Shown here one piece after another: positions 35,088 to 44,156 of a DNA stretch of 64,000 bases. Source of the DNA: Tsukamurella sp. TY48 (GTDB taxonomy: Bacteria; Actinomycetota; Actinomycetes; Mycobacteriales; Mycobacteriaceae); contig NZ_BPMV01000001.1 in NCBI RefSeq assembly GCF_019656655.1, positions 1,860,001 to 1,924,000 on the forward strand, given 5' to 3'. The first letter of the stretch is position 1; each line of letters starts with the position of its first letter. Below the pieces are notes generated by a model. It had not been told where the DNA came from and did no database searches. It saw only the letters and a program-made list of their open reading frames with translations. The position numbers and the translations under genes are program-made.

Positions 35088-36413
35088 TCAATTGGACGCG
35101 TCGGGCGCGACGGGGGTTCCCTTCCGCCGGTACAGCGCCAGCACCAGGACCACGGCCACGGCGTAGATCGCGGCCCCGAACAGGGCCAGCGGGCGGCTGG
35201 CCCCGTCGTACGGGACGACGGCGGCGGCGAAGGCGACGGCGGCCACGAAGGTCACGTTGAACAGGGCGTCCTGGAAGGCGAAGACCTGCCCGCGGCGTTC
35301 GTCGGGGACGTCCATCTGCATCGCCGCATCGCCGGACAGCTTGACCACCTGCCCGGCCAGTCCCAGGATCGCCGCCGCGCACACCAGCACGGCGAAGTTG
35401 AGGGTGAGCACGCAGAGCTGGGTCAGGCAGGCCACGGCGAGCGCGCCGACCACGGTGTTGCGCCGGCCGGTGCGCGCCACCGCGAAGGGCACGATGACCG
35501 CGGCGGCGAACATCCCCACCGCCGTGGCGCCCGCGACCGCGCCGAATCCGGCGAGTCCCAGGGTGCCGTCGGTGAAGTGGTAGCGCGTCAGGAGCAGCAG
35601 CATCATGGTGTTGAAGCCGAAGACGGTGCGGTGTGCTCCCATACCGGTGAGGGCCGCGGTGACCGACGGTGCGCGCCAGGCGGCGATGGCGCCGTGCGCG
35701 AGCCCGGTGCCGATGTCGTGGACGGCGGAGGTCTTCGCGACGGGGGCGTCCGGATCGTGGTCCGGTCCGAGGACGCCGGCGGGGAAGCGGGCGGCGAGTG
35801 CGGCGCCGGCCACGGCGATCAGCGCGGCGCAGCCGAGGACGGCGGCGCTGCCCGCATCGTCGGGTCCGAACATGGCGCGCAGGCCCACCGCGGTGGTGGC
35901 GCCGAGCGCGGTGGCGCCCGCGCCGAAGGTGGTGGTGACCGAGTTCATCGCCACCAGTTGCTCGCGGTCGACCACGTGCGGGAGCGAGGCCGATAGACCC
36001 GAGGCCACGAACCGGCCCGCGCCGCCGACCACCAGCGCGACGATGAAGATCGGTGTCTCGCCGCCGCCCGAGGCGAGGATCGCGGCGCACAGCACGATGA
36101 GCGCGGCGCGGATCAGATTCGCCACGATGAAAACCCGCCGGCGGTCCCAGCGGTCGAGCAGGGCCCCGGCGAACGGCCCCACCACGGAGTAGGGCAGCAG
36201 CAGGACGGCGAGGCCCGCGGCGATGGCCGCCGGGGAGGCGCCGCGCTGCGGGTTGAAGACGATGGCGCTGCCCAGCGCGGCCTGGAACAGGCCCTCGGCG
36301 TACTGGCTCAGCAGCCGGACGCCCAGCAGGCGCAGCAGGTCGGGCAGATCGCGGAAGGTGCGCCACGCCGCTGGCTTGGGCTGCGGGTCCGCACCCGGAC
36401 CGCTGACTGTCAC
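35088..36413 (-). CDS. MFS transporter (Rv0037c-like)
   Basis: 441 residues with about 12 membrane helices. Motif A-like LLDRWDRRRVFIVANLIRAA follows helix 2, and a DREQLVAMNSVTTTFG segment recalls the EntS/MFS-3 type exporters. Substrate unknown. In mycobacteria a close equivalent is divergent from the yqgE homologue, as here. The DUF6802 gene is translationally coupled behind it. The two divergent starts (36413 and 36488) are 74 bp apart. Confidence 0.85.
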   Translation of the reverse strand: MTVSGPGADPQPKPAAWRTFRDLPDLLRLLGVRLLSQYAEGLFQAALGSAIVFNPQRGASPAAIAAGLAVLLLPYSVVGPFAGALLDRWDRRRVFIVANLIRAALIVLCAAILASGGGETPIFIVALVVGGAGRFVASGLSASLPHVVDREQLVAMNSVTTTFGAGATALGATTAVGLRAMFGPDDAGSAAVLGCAALIAVAGAALAARFPAGVLGPDHDPDAPVAKTSAVHDIGTGLAHGAIAAWRAPSVTAALTGMGAHRTVFGFNTMMLLLLTRYHFTDGTLGLAGFGAVAGATAVGMFAAAVIVPFAVARTGRRNTVVGALAVACLTQLCVLTLNFAVLVCAAAILGLAGQVVKLSGDAAMQMDVPDERRGQVFAFQDALFNVTFVAAVAFAAAVVPYDGASRPLALFGAAIYAVAVVLVLALYRRKGTPVAPDASN

Positions 36414-36475
36414 CGCTTCACGATAGCGACGGTGCGCCGGTCGTGGTGTGCGACCCCGAAGTCGGTGGTGCGTGC

Positions 36476-36481
36476 CATGAT
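36476..36481 (+). promoter_or_regulatory. -10 element, leaderless promoter of yqgE
   Basis: CATGAT followed by six bases and GTG. The fit is TANNNT with one mismatch. Confidence 0.45.
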
Positions 36482-36487
36482 GGGGAC

Positions 36488-37117
36488 GTGGGTCCCGATC
36501 GTTCCAACGAATCCGCTCCGCGGGACGCGTCCTCGGGTGAGAACGCGGGCGCGGATATCGACGTGTCCGCGGGCACGCTGCTGGTGTCGTCCCCGGAGTT
36601 GTACGAGCCCACCTTCCGGCGCACCGTCGTCTACCTCATCGAGCACAACGAGTCCGGCAGCCTGGGCGTGGTGCTCAACCGCCCGAGCGAGTCCGCGGTG
36701 CACGGTGTGCTGCCGCAGTGGCACGAGCTGGCCGCGAAGCCGAAGGCGGTGTTCGTGGGTGGTCCGGTGAATCAGTCCGCCGCGCTGTGCTTGGGCGTGG
36801 TGAAGGCGGGGCAGGACGTGGAGGGCATCCGCGGCCTGCAGCCGGTGTCGGGCCGCGTGGTGCTGGTGGATCTCGATTCGGATGTCGAGATGATGGACGA
36901 GCTGCTCGACGGTGTGCGGGTGTTCGCGGGGTACAGCGGTTGGGGCATGGGCCAGCTCGACGATGAGCTGGAGCGCGACGATTGGATTCCGTGCGCGTCC
37001 CTGCACACCGATGTGCTGACGCCCCCGCGGGTCGATCTGTGGGGAAAGGTCTTGCGCCGTCAGGGCTTCCCCACCTCGTTGCTGGCGACGCACCCGGTGG
37101 ACGTCTCCGTCAACTGA
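36488..37117 (+). CDS. YqgE/AlgH family protein
   Basis: 209 residues. A ~30-residue acidic/Ser leader is followed by the whole YqgE domain: GTLLVSSPELYEPTFRRTVV, YLIEHNESGSLGVVLNRPSE, VFVGGPVNQSAALCL and VRVFAGYSGWGMGQLDDELE, then ERDDWIPC and PPRVDLWGKVLRRQG. The molecular function is unknown although it is widespread. The GTG at 36488 has a -10 six bases upstream; a start 45 bases earlier is possible but lacks signals. Gene order MFS / yqgE / leuS resembles mycobacteria. Confidence 0.9.
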   Translation: MGPDRSNESAPRDASSGENAGADIDVSAGTLLVSSPELYEPTFRRTVVYLIEHNESGSLGVVLNRPSESAVHGVLPQWHELAAKPKAVFVGGPVNQSAALCLGVVKAGQDVEGIRGLQPVSGRVVLVDLDSDVEMMDELLDGVRVFAGYSGWGMGQLDDELERDDWIPCASLHTDVLTPPRVDLWGKVLRRQGFPTSLLATHPVDVSVN

Positions 37118-37235
37118 CGGTCCTCGAGCGGCGGTCGTCGTCGCGTGTCCGATGCTCGGACGACCTTCTCTGCGACTCGTCGTCGCGTGGCCCCCGGTCG
37201 GCATGACAACCAACCTTGTCGTAGCATTTAGTTAG

Positions 37236-37247
37236 AGACAATTGTCT
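37236..37247. promoter_or_regulatory. 12-bp palindrome in leader of small membrane protein gene
   Basis: AGACAATTGTCT is self-complementary, flanked by GTTAG on the left and AAC on the right to make a longer imperfect dyad. The form resembles MarR/TetR operators. It lies about 20 bases before the likely start codon. Confidence 0.45.
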
Positions 37248-37265
37248 AACAAGGGAGCGACCGTC

Positions 37266-37622
37266 TTGGCCGCCGTCACTACCGCAGGTCACCGGCATCT
37301 CCGGGCCCGCGTCCTTCTGGGTGCGCTCCTCACACTCGCCGGGATAGGCCAGCTGATCCGCGTGGTGCGGTGCGGTGTTCCGATCGACGGTGCCGGACAC
37401 ATGGGTATCGCGTTGGCCTATGCGATGCTCGCGCTCACCGTGCTGGTGAACGAGCGCTGGGGATTCTTCGCCGCGATCGGCTTCCCGGCGATCGGGGAGC
37501 TGCTCGGCGACAACCGCGTGTACGAGTTCGGCGCCAGCGGTGCGATGCAGGTGGTCGAGATCCTCATCGTGCCGACGGCGTTCTACCTCTGGCGGGTGAC
37601 CGCGCGGATGGACACCCAATAA
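37266..37622 (+). CDS. Small membrane protein, 118 residues
   Basis: Three to four predicted membrane helices: RVLLGALLTLAGIGQLIRVV, MGIALAYAMLALTVLV, WGFFAAIGFPAIGELL and MQVVEILIVPTAFYLW. Family not recognised. I place the start at TTG 37266 because AAGGGAG lies eight bases upstream; a TTG 24 bases earlier would start inside a palindromic operator-like sequence. It is followed closely by an iron-box-controlled lipoprotein gene but has its own upstream dyad, so it may be controlled by a different regulator. Confidence 0.65.
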   Translation: MAAVTTAGHRHLRARVLLGALLTLAGIGQLIRVVRCGVPIDGAGHMGIALAYAMLALTVLVNERWGFFAAIGFPAIGELLGDNRVYEFGASGAMQVVEILIVPTAFYLWRVTARMDTQ

Positions 37623-37623
37623 A

Positions 37624-37642
37624 TTAGGCTAGACTTACCTTC
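37624..37642 (+). promoter_or_regulatory. Iron box (IdeR/DtxR-type operator)
   Basis: TTAGGCTAGACTTACCTTC matches the 19-bp IdeR/DtxR consensus TTAGGTTAGSCTAACCTAA at about 14 positions. It begins immediately after the stop of the small membrane gene, 25 bp upstream of the siderophore-type lipoprotein start. Confidence 0.72.
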
Positions 37643-37666
37643 TGAGCACCGGCCGGAGGAGGCAAT

Positions 37667-38641
37667 GTGAAGAAGGTCCTCGCCGCCCTGGCGGCCCTGG
37701 CGCTACTCGCCGGATGCGGGACGTCCGATCCGCAGGCGCCGGCACCCTCGTCGTCCACGGTGTCGATCCCCCAGGCGAACGGCACCATCGACTACCCGGT
37801 GGGACCGAAGCGCATCGTGGCCTCGGGCTACTCCATCGACAACGTGCTGGCGCTGGGCATCAAGCCCGTCGCGATCGTGCAGCTCACCCAGCCCCTGCCG
37901 GCGCCGTGGCAGCGCGAGCAGCTCAAGGACGTGCCGGTGATCAAGGCGGCCAGCGCCACCGAGCTCCCGGTCGAGGAGATCGCCAAGTACCAGCCCGATC
38001 TGTTCGTGGGCGATCACCGCATCGTGCGCGGCAAGAACGTCAGCTCGATCAGCGGTGTCACCAAGGTGCTCGGCGGCATCGGCGCCTCGGGTGCGGAGGC
38101 CGGCTGGGACACGCAGCTGCTGGCGCTGGGCAAGATCCTCGGGAAGGAGGATCAGGCCAAGCAGGTGATCGCGGCCGATCACGAGTACGTGGCCGGGGTG
38201 GCGCAGAAGTACCCGGGCCTGCGCGGTAAGACGGGGTTCGTGGCGCAGTACGTGGCGTCGTCGGCGAGCTTCAACGTGATCGCCGATCCGCAGGACCCCA
38301 CGAACCGGTTCTTCACCGAGCTGGGCCTGCTGGTGCCGAACGCGATCCGCGAGGACTCCCGGTTCACCAATCCGGCGAACCGCGGGATGGTCTCGCTGGA
38401 GCTGTTGCCGAAGATCGGTGCCAACTTCATGGCGATCTACCCGAACGGTGCCACCGGTGCGGATCTGCTCAAGCTGCCGGGGTACACCGCGCTGCCGCAG
38501 GTGCAGCGGGACTCCACGGTGATCGCGGATCTGGACCTCACCTATTCGGTGTATCAGCCCACGTCGCTGAGCCGGAAGTGGTTCATCGAGAAGGTCGAAC
38601 CCACGTTGAAGCTGGTCTCGGAGCAGCCCGCGGTGGAGTGA
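37667..38641 (+). CDS. Iron-siderophore ABC transporter substrate-binding lipoprotein
   Basis: 324 residues. Lipoprotein signal with lipobox LLAGC and Cys17 as the predicted lipidated residue. The mature protein is a FecB/FepB-type binding fold (PF01497): VGPKRIVASGYSIDNVLALG, ELPVEEIAKYQPDLFVGDHR, and a C-terminal helix EKVEPTLKLV. The GTG start has GGAGGAGG upstream. The iron box in front implies repression when iron is plentiful. No permease or ATPase genes follow (the next gene is on the opposite strand), so the rest of the transporter must be elsewhere. Confidence 0.88.
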   Translation: MKKVLAALAALALLAGCGTSDPQAPAPSSSTVSIPQANGTIDYPVGPKRIVASGYSIDNVLALGIKPVAIVQLTQPLPAPWQREQLKDVPVIKAASATELPVEEIAKYQPDLFVGDHRIVRGKNVSSISGVTKVLGGIGASGAEAGWDTQLLALGKILGKEDQAKQVIAADHEYVAGVAQKYPGLRGKTGFVAQYVASSASFNVIADPQDPTNRFFTELGLLVPNAIREDSRFTNPANRGMVSLELLPKIGANFMAIYPNGATGADLLKLPGYTALPQVQRDSTVIADLDLTYSVYQPTSLSRKWFIEKVEPTLKLVSEQPAVE

Positions 38642-38642
38642 G

Positions 38643-39629
38643 TCACCGCGGCTGTGCGGGCTCCAGCTCGCGTCCGTACTTGGCGGCCAGCCAGGCGCAC
38701 ATCATGAGCTGGATCTGGTGGAAGATCATCAGCGGCAGCACCAGCAGGCCCACGGGCTGTCCGGCGAACAACACGGCGGCCATGGGCAGGCCCGTGGCCA
38801 TCGACTTCTTGGTGCCGCAGAACTGGATCGCGATCATGTCGCCGCGGTCGAAGCCCAGCTTCTCGGCGGAGAACCGGGTGAGCCACAGCATGAACAGCAC
38901 CAGCAGCACCGACAGCACGATCAGCTGCAGCACGCCCACCCACGACACCTGGCTCCAGATGTGTTCGCGCATACCGGCCGAGAAGGCCGCGTAGACCACG
39001 AGCACGATCGATCCGCGGTCCACGTACTTCAGGGCCGCGGCGTGCTCCTTGACGAAGTCGGCCACCCAGCGGCGCGACAGCTGGCCCAGGATGAAGGGCA
39101 GCAGCAGTTGTAGGCACAGGTCGAGCACGGCGCTGCTGCGGAACTGCACCTCGCCGGTGGTGGCCATGAGGCCCAGCACCAGTAGCGGTGTGATGAAGAT
39201 GCCCAGCAGGTTGGACAGTGAGGCGCTCACGATGGCGCCGGGCACGTTGCCGCCGGCGATCGAGGTGAAGGCGATCGATGACTGCACCGTGGACGGCAGC
39301 AGCGTCAGGAACAGCACGCCCGCGTACAGGCTGGGGGTGAGCAGGGCGGGCGGCAGGAACTGCAGCAGCACGCCGATGATCGGGAAGACCACGAAGGTGA
39401 AGCCGAGGATCACGGCGTGCAGGCGCCAGTGCTTGAGGCCGGCGAGCGCCTCCTGCGGGTGGATGCGGGCGCCGTACAGGAAGAACAGGACGGCGATGGC
39501 GACGGTGACGGCGCCGTCGACCACCGGCACGGCCTTGCCCTGGGCGGGGAAGACGGCGGCCACCGCGACGGCGGCGAAGATCGCGAGGATGAAGCCGTCG
39601 ATCGACAGCTTGTTCAGCAGAGCGCGCAT
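38643..39629 (-). CDS. Bile acid:sodium symporter-like transporter (SBF-like/YfeH)
   Basis: 328 residues, about 10 helices. SBF_like features: AVLFFLYGARIHPQEALAGL, GVLFLTLLPSTVQSSIAFTS, IAGGNVPGAIVSASLSNLLG and the late FCGTKKSMATGLPMAAVLFA. The GNxPGA and TKKS segments form the crossover sodium-site region of this group. Substrate unknown. Its ATG directly abuts the stop of the upstream SdpI-like gene, so it is translationally coupled. It converges with the lipoprotein gene, one base between stops. Confidence 0.88.
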   Translation of the reverse strand: MRALLNKLSIDGFILAIFAAVAVAAVFPAQGKAVPVVDGAVTVAIAVLFFLYGARIHPQEALAGLKHWRLHAVILGFTFVVFPIIGVLLQFLPPALLTPSLYAGVLFLTLLPSTVQSSIAFTSIAGGNVPGAIVSASLSNLLGIFITPLLVLGLMATTGEVQFRSSAVLDLCLQLLLPFILGQLSRRWVADFVKEHAAALKYVDRGSIVLVVYAAFSAGMREHIWSQVSWVGVLQLIVLSVLLVLFMLWLTRFSAEKLGFDRGDMIAIQFCGTKKSMATGLPMAAVLFAGQPVGLLVLPLMIFHQIQLMMCAWLAAKYGRELEPAQPR

Positions 39630-40109
39630 TTACGCGGGGTGCGGCTCGTGGTCGCACATGCCCTTGAATACGCATGCGCCGCACCCGCCGGTCACACCGC
39701 AATCGTCGGCGGGGTTCGACGGTGCGCCGTCCGTGGTTTCGTCGGCGCTGCAGCAGGTGGCGTCGGGCATCTGCAGGCGGGCCTGGATCGATGCTGCGCG
39801 CGAGCCCTGCAGGGCGCCGAATCCGGCGAGGAACAGGCCCGCGAGCACGGCGATGCCGACGGCGATGTAGGACCAGGGCGCGCTCATCGCGAGGCCTACC
39901 AGGGCCCCGCCGCCGAAGATGATGCCGGCGGCCATGAGGCCCGGTCCGGCGACGCGGTTCGCGGTGCGCCAGAGCAGCGGATCGGAGAGCGTCTGCTCGG
40001 TGCGGACCCCCACGAAGCCGTTCTCGGGGAGGCGGCCCGCGAGTCCGGCCGCACCGACCGCGAGTGCGGCGAGTGCGGCCACTGCCAGGATCACAACCAA
40101 GACGAGCAC
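39630..40109 (-). CDS. SdpI-like membrane protein with Cys-rich tail
   Basis: 159 residues. Helices at about 1-22 (VLVLVVILAVAALAALAVGA), 57-75 and 77-97. Between the first two lies the SdpI signature RLPENGFVGVRTEQTLSDPL and WRTANRVAG. SdpI of Bacillus is an immunity/signal protein for the SdpC toxin; actinobacterial homologues are of unknown role. The C-terminal ~40 residues carry seven cysteines (CCSADE, DDCGVTGGCGACVFKGMC), a possible metal-binding tail. I choose GTG at 40109 because TACACT lies six bases upstream; starting at 40157 would leave only 13 bp to leuS and place the promoter inside that gene. Confidence 0.75.
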   Translation of the reverse strand: MLVLVVILAVAALAALAVGAAGLAGRLPENGFVGVRTEQTLSDPLLWRTANRVAGPGLMAAGIIFGGGALVGLAMSAPWSYIAVGIAVLAGLFLAGFGALQGSRAASIQARLQMPDATCCSADETTDGAPSNPADDCGVTGGCGACVFKGMCDHEPHPA

Positions 40110-40115
40110 CCGTCC

Positions 40116-40121
40116 AGTGTA
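40116..40121 (-). promoter_or_regulatory. -10 element, leaderless promoter of SdpI-like gene
   Basis: TACACT on the minus strand, six bases before GTG. TGGGAC sits 17 bp upstream as a possible -35, overlapping the leuS promoter region. Confidence 0.5.
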
Positions 40122-40158
40122 GGTTCGCCGCGAATTTCGTCCCATCAGGGGCAGCATT

Positions 40159-40164
40159 TAGGCT
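40159..40164 (+). promoter_or_regulatory. -10 element, leaderless promoter of leuS
   Basis: TAGGCT, six bases before the leuS GTG; no ribosome site. Confidence 0.6.
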
Positions 40165-40170
40165 GGTGGG

Positions 40171-43029
40171 GTGACCCAGAACGTGGAACAGACCGCCTCC
40201 GCCGTGCCCGCCCATCGCTATACGGCGGAGCTCGCGGGCGCGATCGAGCAGCGGTGGCGCGACACTTGGCGCGACGGTGGCGTCTTCAACGCCCCGAACC
40301 CCGTCGGCCCGCTCAAGGCGGCCGACGGTGCGCTGCCCGCCGACAAGCTCTTCCTGCTGGACATGTTCCCGTACCCGTCGGGCGCGGGCCTGCACGTGGG
40401 CCACCCGCTGGGCTTCATCGCCACCGACGTCTACGGCCGGTACCACCGGATGAACGGTGCCAACGTGCTGCACACGATGGGCTTCGACGCTTTCGGGCTG
40501 CCCGCCGAGCAGTACGCGGTGCAGACCGGCACCCACCCCCGGGTCACCACGGAGAAGAACGTGGCGCGGTACCTGGAGCAGATCGCCACGCTGGGCCTGG
40601 CGCACGACGAGCGGCGCCGGGTGTCCACCACCGATCCGGAGTTCTACCACTGGACGCAGTGGATCTTCCTGCAGATCTACAACTCCTGGTACGACGCCGC
40701 CCAGGACCGCGCGCGGCCCATCGCGGAGCTGGAGGCCGAGTTCGCGGACGGCAGCCGTGCGCTGGCCGACGGTCGCGACTGGTCGAGCCTGACGGTGGCC
40801 GAGCGCGGCGCCGTGCTCGACGAGTACCGCCTGGTCTACGAGAGCAATTCGCTGGTGAACTGGTGCCCGGGTCTGGGCACGGTGCTCGCCAATGAGGAGG
40901 TCACCGCCGACGGCCGCAGTGAGCGCGGCAACTTCCCGGTGTACCGCAAGCAGTTGCGGCAGTGGATGATGCGGATCACCGCCTACTCCGATCGCCTGAT
41001 CGACGATCTGGACGTGCTGGACTGGCCGGAGAAGGTCAAGTCCATGCAGCGCAACTGGATCGGCCGCAGCCGCGGTGCGCGAGTGCGCTTCTCCCCCGCC
41101 GTCGGCACCGAGCCGATCGAGGTCTTCACCACGCGCCAGGACACCCTGTTCGGCGCCACCTACCTGGTGCTCTCCCCCGAGCACCCGCTGGTCGACTCCC
41201 TGGTCGCCGAGGCGTGGCCCGCGGGCACCGACGAGCGCTGGACCGGCGGCGCCGCGACCCCGGCCGAGGCCGTCGCCGCGTACCGCGCGTCGATCGCCGC
41301 GAAGTCGGATCTGGAGCGCCAGGAGAACAAGGAGAAGACCGGCGTCTTCCTGGGCACCACCGCGACGAATCCGGTGAACGGCACCGAGGTTCCGGTGTTC
41401 ATCGGCGACTACGTGCTCATGGGGTACGGCACCGGCGCCATCATGGCCGTCCCCGCGCACGACACCCGCGACCACGAGTTCGCGACCACGTTCGGCCTGC
41501 CCATCATCGAGGTGGTCGGCAGCGATGTGGGTGTGACGGACGAGGCCTACACCGGCGACGGTCCCGCCGTGAACTCCGCGCACGGTGATCTGGACATCAA
41601 CGGGCTGAACGTGTCCGAGGCGAAGGCCGCCGTCACCGCCTTCCTGGAGAAGACGGGCGCCGGTGAGGGCACTGTGCAGTACAAGTTGCGTGACTGGCTG
41701 TTCGCGCGGCAGCGGTACTGGGGCGAGCCCTTCCCCATCGTTTTCGACGCCGACGGTGCGCCGCACGCCCTGCCGGAATCCGAATTGGCCGTGCTGCTTC
41801 CGGAGGTCAAGGACTACGCGCCGGTGGCCTTCGATCCGGAGGACTCGGATTCGCAGCCCAATCCCCCGCTGGCCAAGGCCACTGACTGGCTGCACGTGGA
41901 GCTGGACCTGGGCGACGGGCTCAAGGACTACACGCGCGATGCGAATGTGATGCCGCAGTGGGCGGGTAGCTCCTGGTACCAGCTGCGCTACATCGATCCG
42001 ACGAACTCGGAGGCCTTCTGCGCCAAGGAGAACGAGGCCTATTGGATGGGCCCGCGTCCCGAGGTGAACGGTGCGAAGGATCCCGGCGGTGTCGATCTGT
42101 ACGTGGGCGGTGTGGAGCACGCGGTGCTGCACCTGCTGTACGCGCGGTTCTGGCACAAGGTGCTCTTCGACCTGGGTCATGTGAGCTCGCGTGAGCCCTA
42201 CCGGAAGCTGTTCAACCAGGGCATGATCCAGGCCTTCGCCTACACCGACTCGCGCGGCGTGTACGTGCCCGCGGAGGAGGTCGTCGAGCGCGACGGCAAG
42301 TACTTCCTGGGCGATCAGGAGGTGAACCGCGAGTACGGCAAGATGGGCAAGTCGCTGAAGAACTCGGTGGCGCCGGACGAGATCGCGCGCGACTACGGCG
42401 CCGACACCCTGCGCGTCTACGAGATGTCGATGGGCCCGCTGGATCAGGACCGTGCGTGGGCCACCAAGGACGTCGTCGGCTCGCAGCGATTCCTACAGCG
42501 CGCGTGGCGCACCGTGATCGACGAGGAGACGGGCGCCGTCCGGGTGACCGACGAGACCCCGTCGGATGAGACGATGCGCCTGCTGCACAAGACGATCGCC
42601 GGTGTCCGCGAGGACTACTCGGAGATGCGTGACAACACCGCCATCGCCAAGTTGATCGAGCTGACCAACCATCTGACCAAGGCGTACCCGGGCGGTGCGC
42701 CGCGGGCCGCGGCGGAGCCGCTCGCGCTGATGCTGGCGCCGGTGGCGCCGCACATCGCCGAGGAGCTGTGGAATCGTCTGGGCCACACCGAGTCCTTGGC
42801 GCACGGGCCCTTCCCGCAGCACGATCCGCAGTGGCTGGTGGAGGACACCATCGAGATCCCGGTGCAGGTGAAGGGCAAGGTGCGTGCCCGGATCACCGTG
42901 GGCGCCGACGCCTCCGACGAGGCGCTCGAGGCCGCCGCGCTGGCCGAGCCCAAGGTCGCCGAGCTGCTCGACGGTGCCCCGCGCAAGGTGATCGTGGTGT
43001 CCGGCAAGCTCGTCAACGTCGTCCCGTAG
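40171..43029 (+). CDS. leuS: Leucyl-tRNA synthetase
   Basis: 952 residues, class I synthetase charging tRNA-Leu. HIGH motif as HVGH in [17 protein letters not shown] (~73), KMSKS as KMGKS in [12 protein letters not shown] (~723). The editing (CP1) domain lies between, with [20 protein letters not shown] and the conserved [19 protein letters not shown]. The anticodon domain and a C-terminal [18 protein letters not shown] complete it. GTG start without a ribosome site. The divergent SdpI-like gene shares the promoter space. Confidence 0.97.
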   Translation: MTQNVEQTASAVPAHRYTAELAGAIEQRWRDTWRDGGVFNAPNPVGPLKAADGALPADKLFLLDMFPYPSGAGLHVGHPLGFIATDVYGRYHRMNGANVLHTMGFDAFGLPAEQYAVQTGTHPRVTTEKNVARYLEQIATLGLAHDERRRVSTTDPEFYHWTQWIFLQIYNSWYDAAQDRARPIAELEAEFADGSRALADGRDWSSLTVAERGAVLDEYRLVYESNSLVNWCPGLGTVLANEEVTADGRSERGNFPVYRKQLRQWMMRITAYSDRLIDDLDVLDWPEKVKSMQRNWIGRSRGARVRFSPAVGTEPIEVFTTRQDTLFGATYLVLSPEHPLVDSLVAEAWPAGTDERWTGGAATPAEAVAAYRASIAAKSDLERQENKEKTGVFLGTTATNPVNGTEVPVFIGDYVLMGYGTGAIMAVPAHDTRDHEFATTFGLPIIEVVGSDVGVTDEAYTGDGPAVNSAHGDLDINGLNVSEAKAAVTAFLEKTGAGEGTVQYKLRDWLFARQRYWGEPFPIVFDADGAPHALPESELAVLLPEVKDYAPVAFDPEDSDSQPNPPLAKATDWLHVELDLGDGLKDYTRDANVMPQWAGSSWYQLRYIDPTNSEAFCAKENEAYWMGPRPEVNGAKDPGGVDLYVGGVEHAVLHLLYARFWHKVLFDLGHVSSREPYRKLFNQGMIQAFAYTDSRGVYVPAEEVVERDGKYFLGDQEVNREYGKMGKSLKNSVAPDEIARDYGADTLRVYEMSMGPLDQDRAWATKDVVGSQRFLQRAWRTVIDEETGAVRVTDETPSDETMRLLHKTIAGVREDYSEMRDNTAIAKLIELTNHLTKAYPGGAPRAAAEPLALMLAPVAPHIAEELWNRLGHTESLAHGPFPQHDPQWLVEDTIEIPVQVKGKVRARITVGADASDEALEAAALAEPKVAELLDGAPRKVIVVSGKLVNVVP

Positions 43030-43039
43030 CGATGTAGCC

Positions 43040-44098
43040 ATGACGCCGCTCGCGGAGCAGTTGATGTCCGGCCCCCGCGGCCGGCAACTCTGCCTGTTGG
43101 CTGCGTGTTTCGCCGACCGGGGCGTCTCTGAGGCGTCACAGCGGATCGGAGTTCGGCTCGATTCCGGTGTGGACGGCGGCTGGTACGCACCGGGTGGGAT
43201 CGGGATCAACCCGGGCTCCGAGGACCTCGTGAGTACGCTCGTCGCGACGCTGGCCGCGGTCGAGGCGATCGACGACCATTGGATCCATCTTGCGTTGGAG
43301 TCGATCGTCGAGCAGGCGATGTACTGGCAGGAGCCGCACGACATCGTCGCTTCGCGCCCCGAACCGGCGGTCGGGCTTCGGCGAATCGCCGAGATCGTTG
43401 CGGTCGCGCCTGTGACGCAGTGGTGGACCGCGGGGATTGATCGCGCACAGTTCGCGGTCTGGATGGGCGGCCGTTCGGAAGGCATCGTGCTGCGAAAGGC
43501 GTCTGAGCATCTCGACGTGTGGCGGGCCGGGGTCGTTCGCGACGAGGTCACCGCGGCGAGGGAACGGCCGAGCGACCCGAGGGCTCGCTACGGCGGAATC
43601 TGGTGGTCCCGCCCACCGTATTCGTTACCGCGCACCTGTTCCGAGCAGGCCGGCGTGCCGACCGGTCTGTATTTGATCGAGGACGGCTTCGGGGAGACTC
43701 GAGCGGCGGTAGACCGTGTGCGGGCGTCGGGGCGCGTCTTCGAGATCGATTCCGCAGCAGCATGGGCGGAGTTGTGCCGCCGCTATCCGCTGGACGTGAC
43801 CGCGTCGAAGCGACACGACTGGTACCGGACCACGGGACTCGCCGATACCCGCTGGGTGATGCCGGACTGGGCGGCCGTGGCAGAGGAGTACGACGCGGTG
43901 CACCTTCAGGTCGGCGCGTACCTGGCAGCGAGCGGCACGGCGATCGAGGTGGAGCCGGGGGTGCACTCGGTCATCGCGGGCTGGGCGCCGGGCGACACCT
44001 TCTGGCTCACGGATGTCGTCGAAGTGGAGCCTCGGGGCCGGGTCTTCGTCAAGGATCAGGGCGACGACCTGTGGCACGCGGTGGAGGAGACGGCATGA
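43040..44098 (+). CDS. Unknown protein, 352 residues
   Basis: Starts ten bases after the leuS stop. No signal peptide or membrane helix. The N-terminal half has a Trp-rich part (GVDGGWYAPGGIGINPGSED, DDHWIHLALESI). The C-terminal half holds YPLDVTASKRHDWYRTTG, WVMPDWAAVAEEYDAVHLQV and GYLxxSGTAIEVEPG-like sequence, a module I associate with uncharacterised actinobacterial proteins. No catalytic motif is obvious. DNA is less GC-biased than leuS, with more A/T third positions, hinting at later acquisition. It could be a toxin, immunity or nucleotide-binding protein; this is guesswork. Confidence 0.65.
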   Translation: MTPLAEQLMSGPRGRQLCLLAACFADRGVSEASQRIGVRLDSGVDGGWYAPGGIGINPGSEDLVSTLVATLAAVEAIDDHWIHLALESIVEQAMYWQEPHDIVASRPEPAVGLRRIAEIVAVAPVTQWWTAGIDRAQFAVWMGGRSEGIVLRKASEHLDVWRAGVVRDEVTAARERPSDPRARYGGIWWSRPPYSLPRTCSEQAGVPTGLYLIEDGFGETRAAVDRVRASGRVFEIDSAAAWAELCRRYPLDVTASKRHDWYRTTGLADTRWVMPDWAAVAEEYDAVHLQVGAYLAASGTAIEVEPGVHSVIAGWAPGDTFWLTDVVEVEPRGRVFVKDQGDDLWHAVEETA

Positions 44099-44156
44099 GC
44101 GGCTCGGTACGCGGTGACGGACGGGATCGATTGGCCCAGAACCTGGGAGTCCTCTG

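Noticed and set aside
38554-42180. 1208-residue minus-strand open frame across leuS
   Set aside because: Antisense shadow of leuS, the BASS transporter and neighbours, caused by high GC; no start signals or homology.
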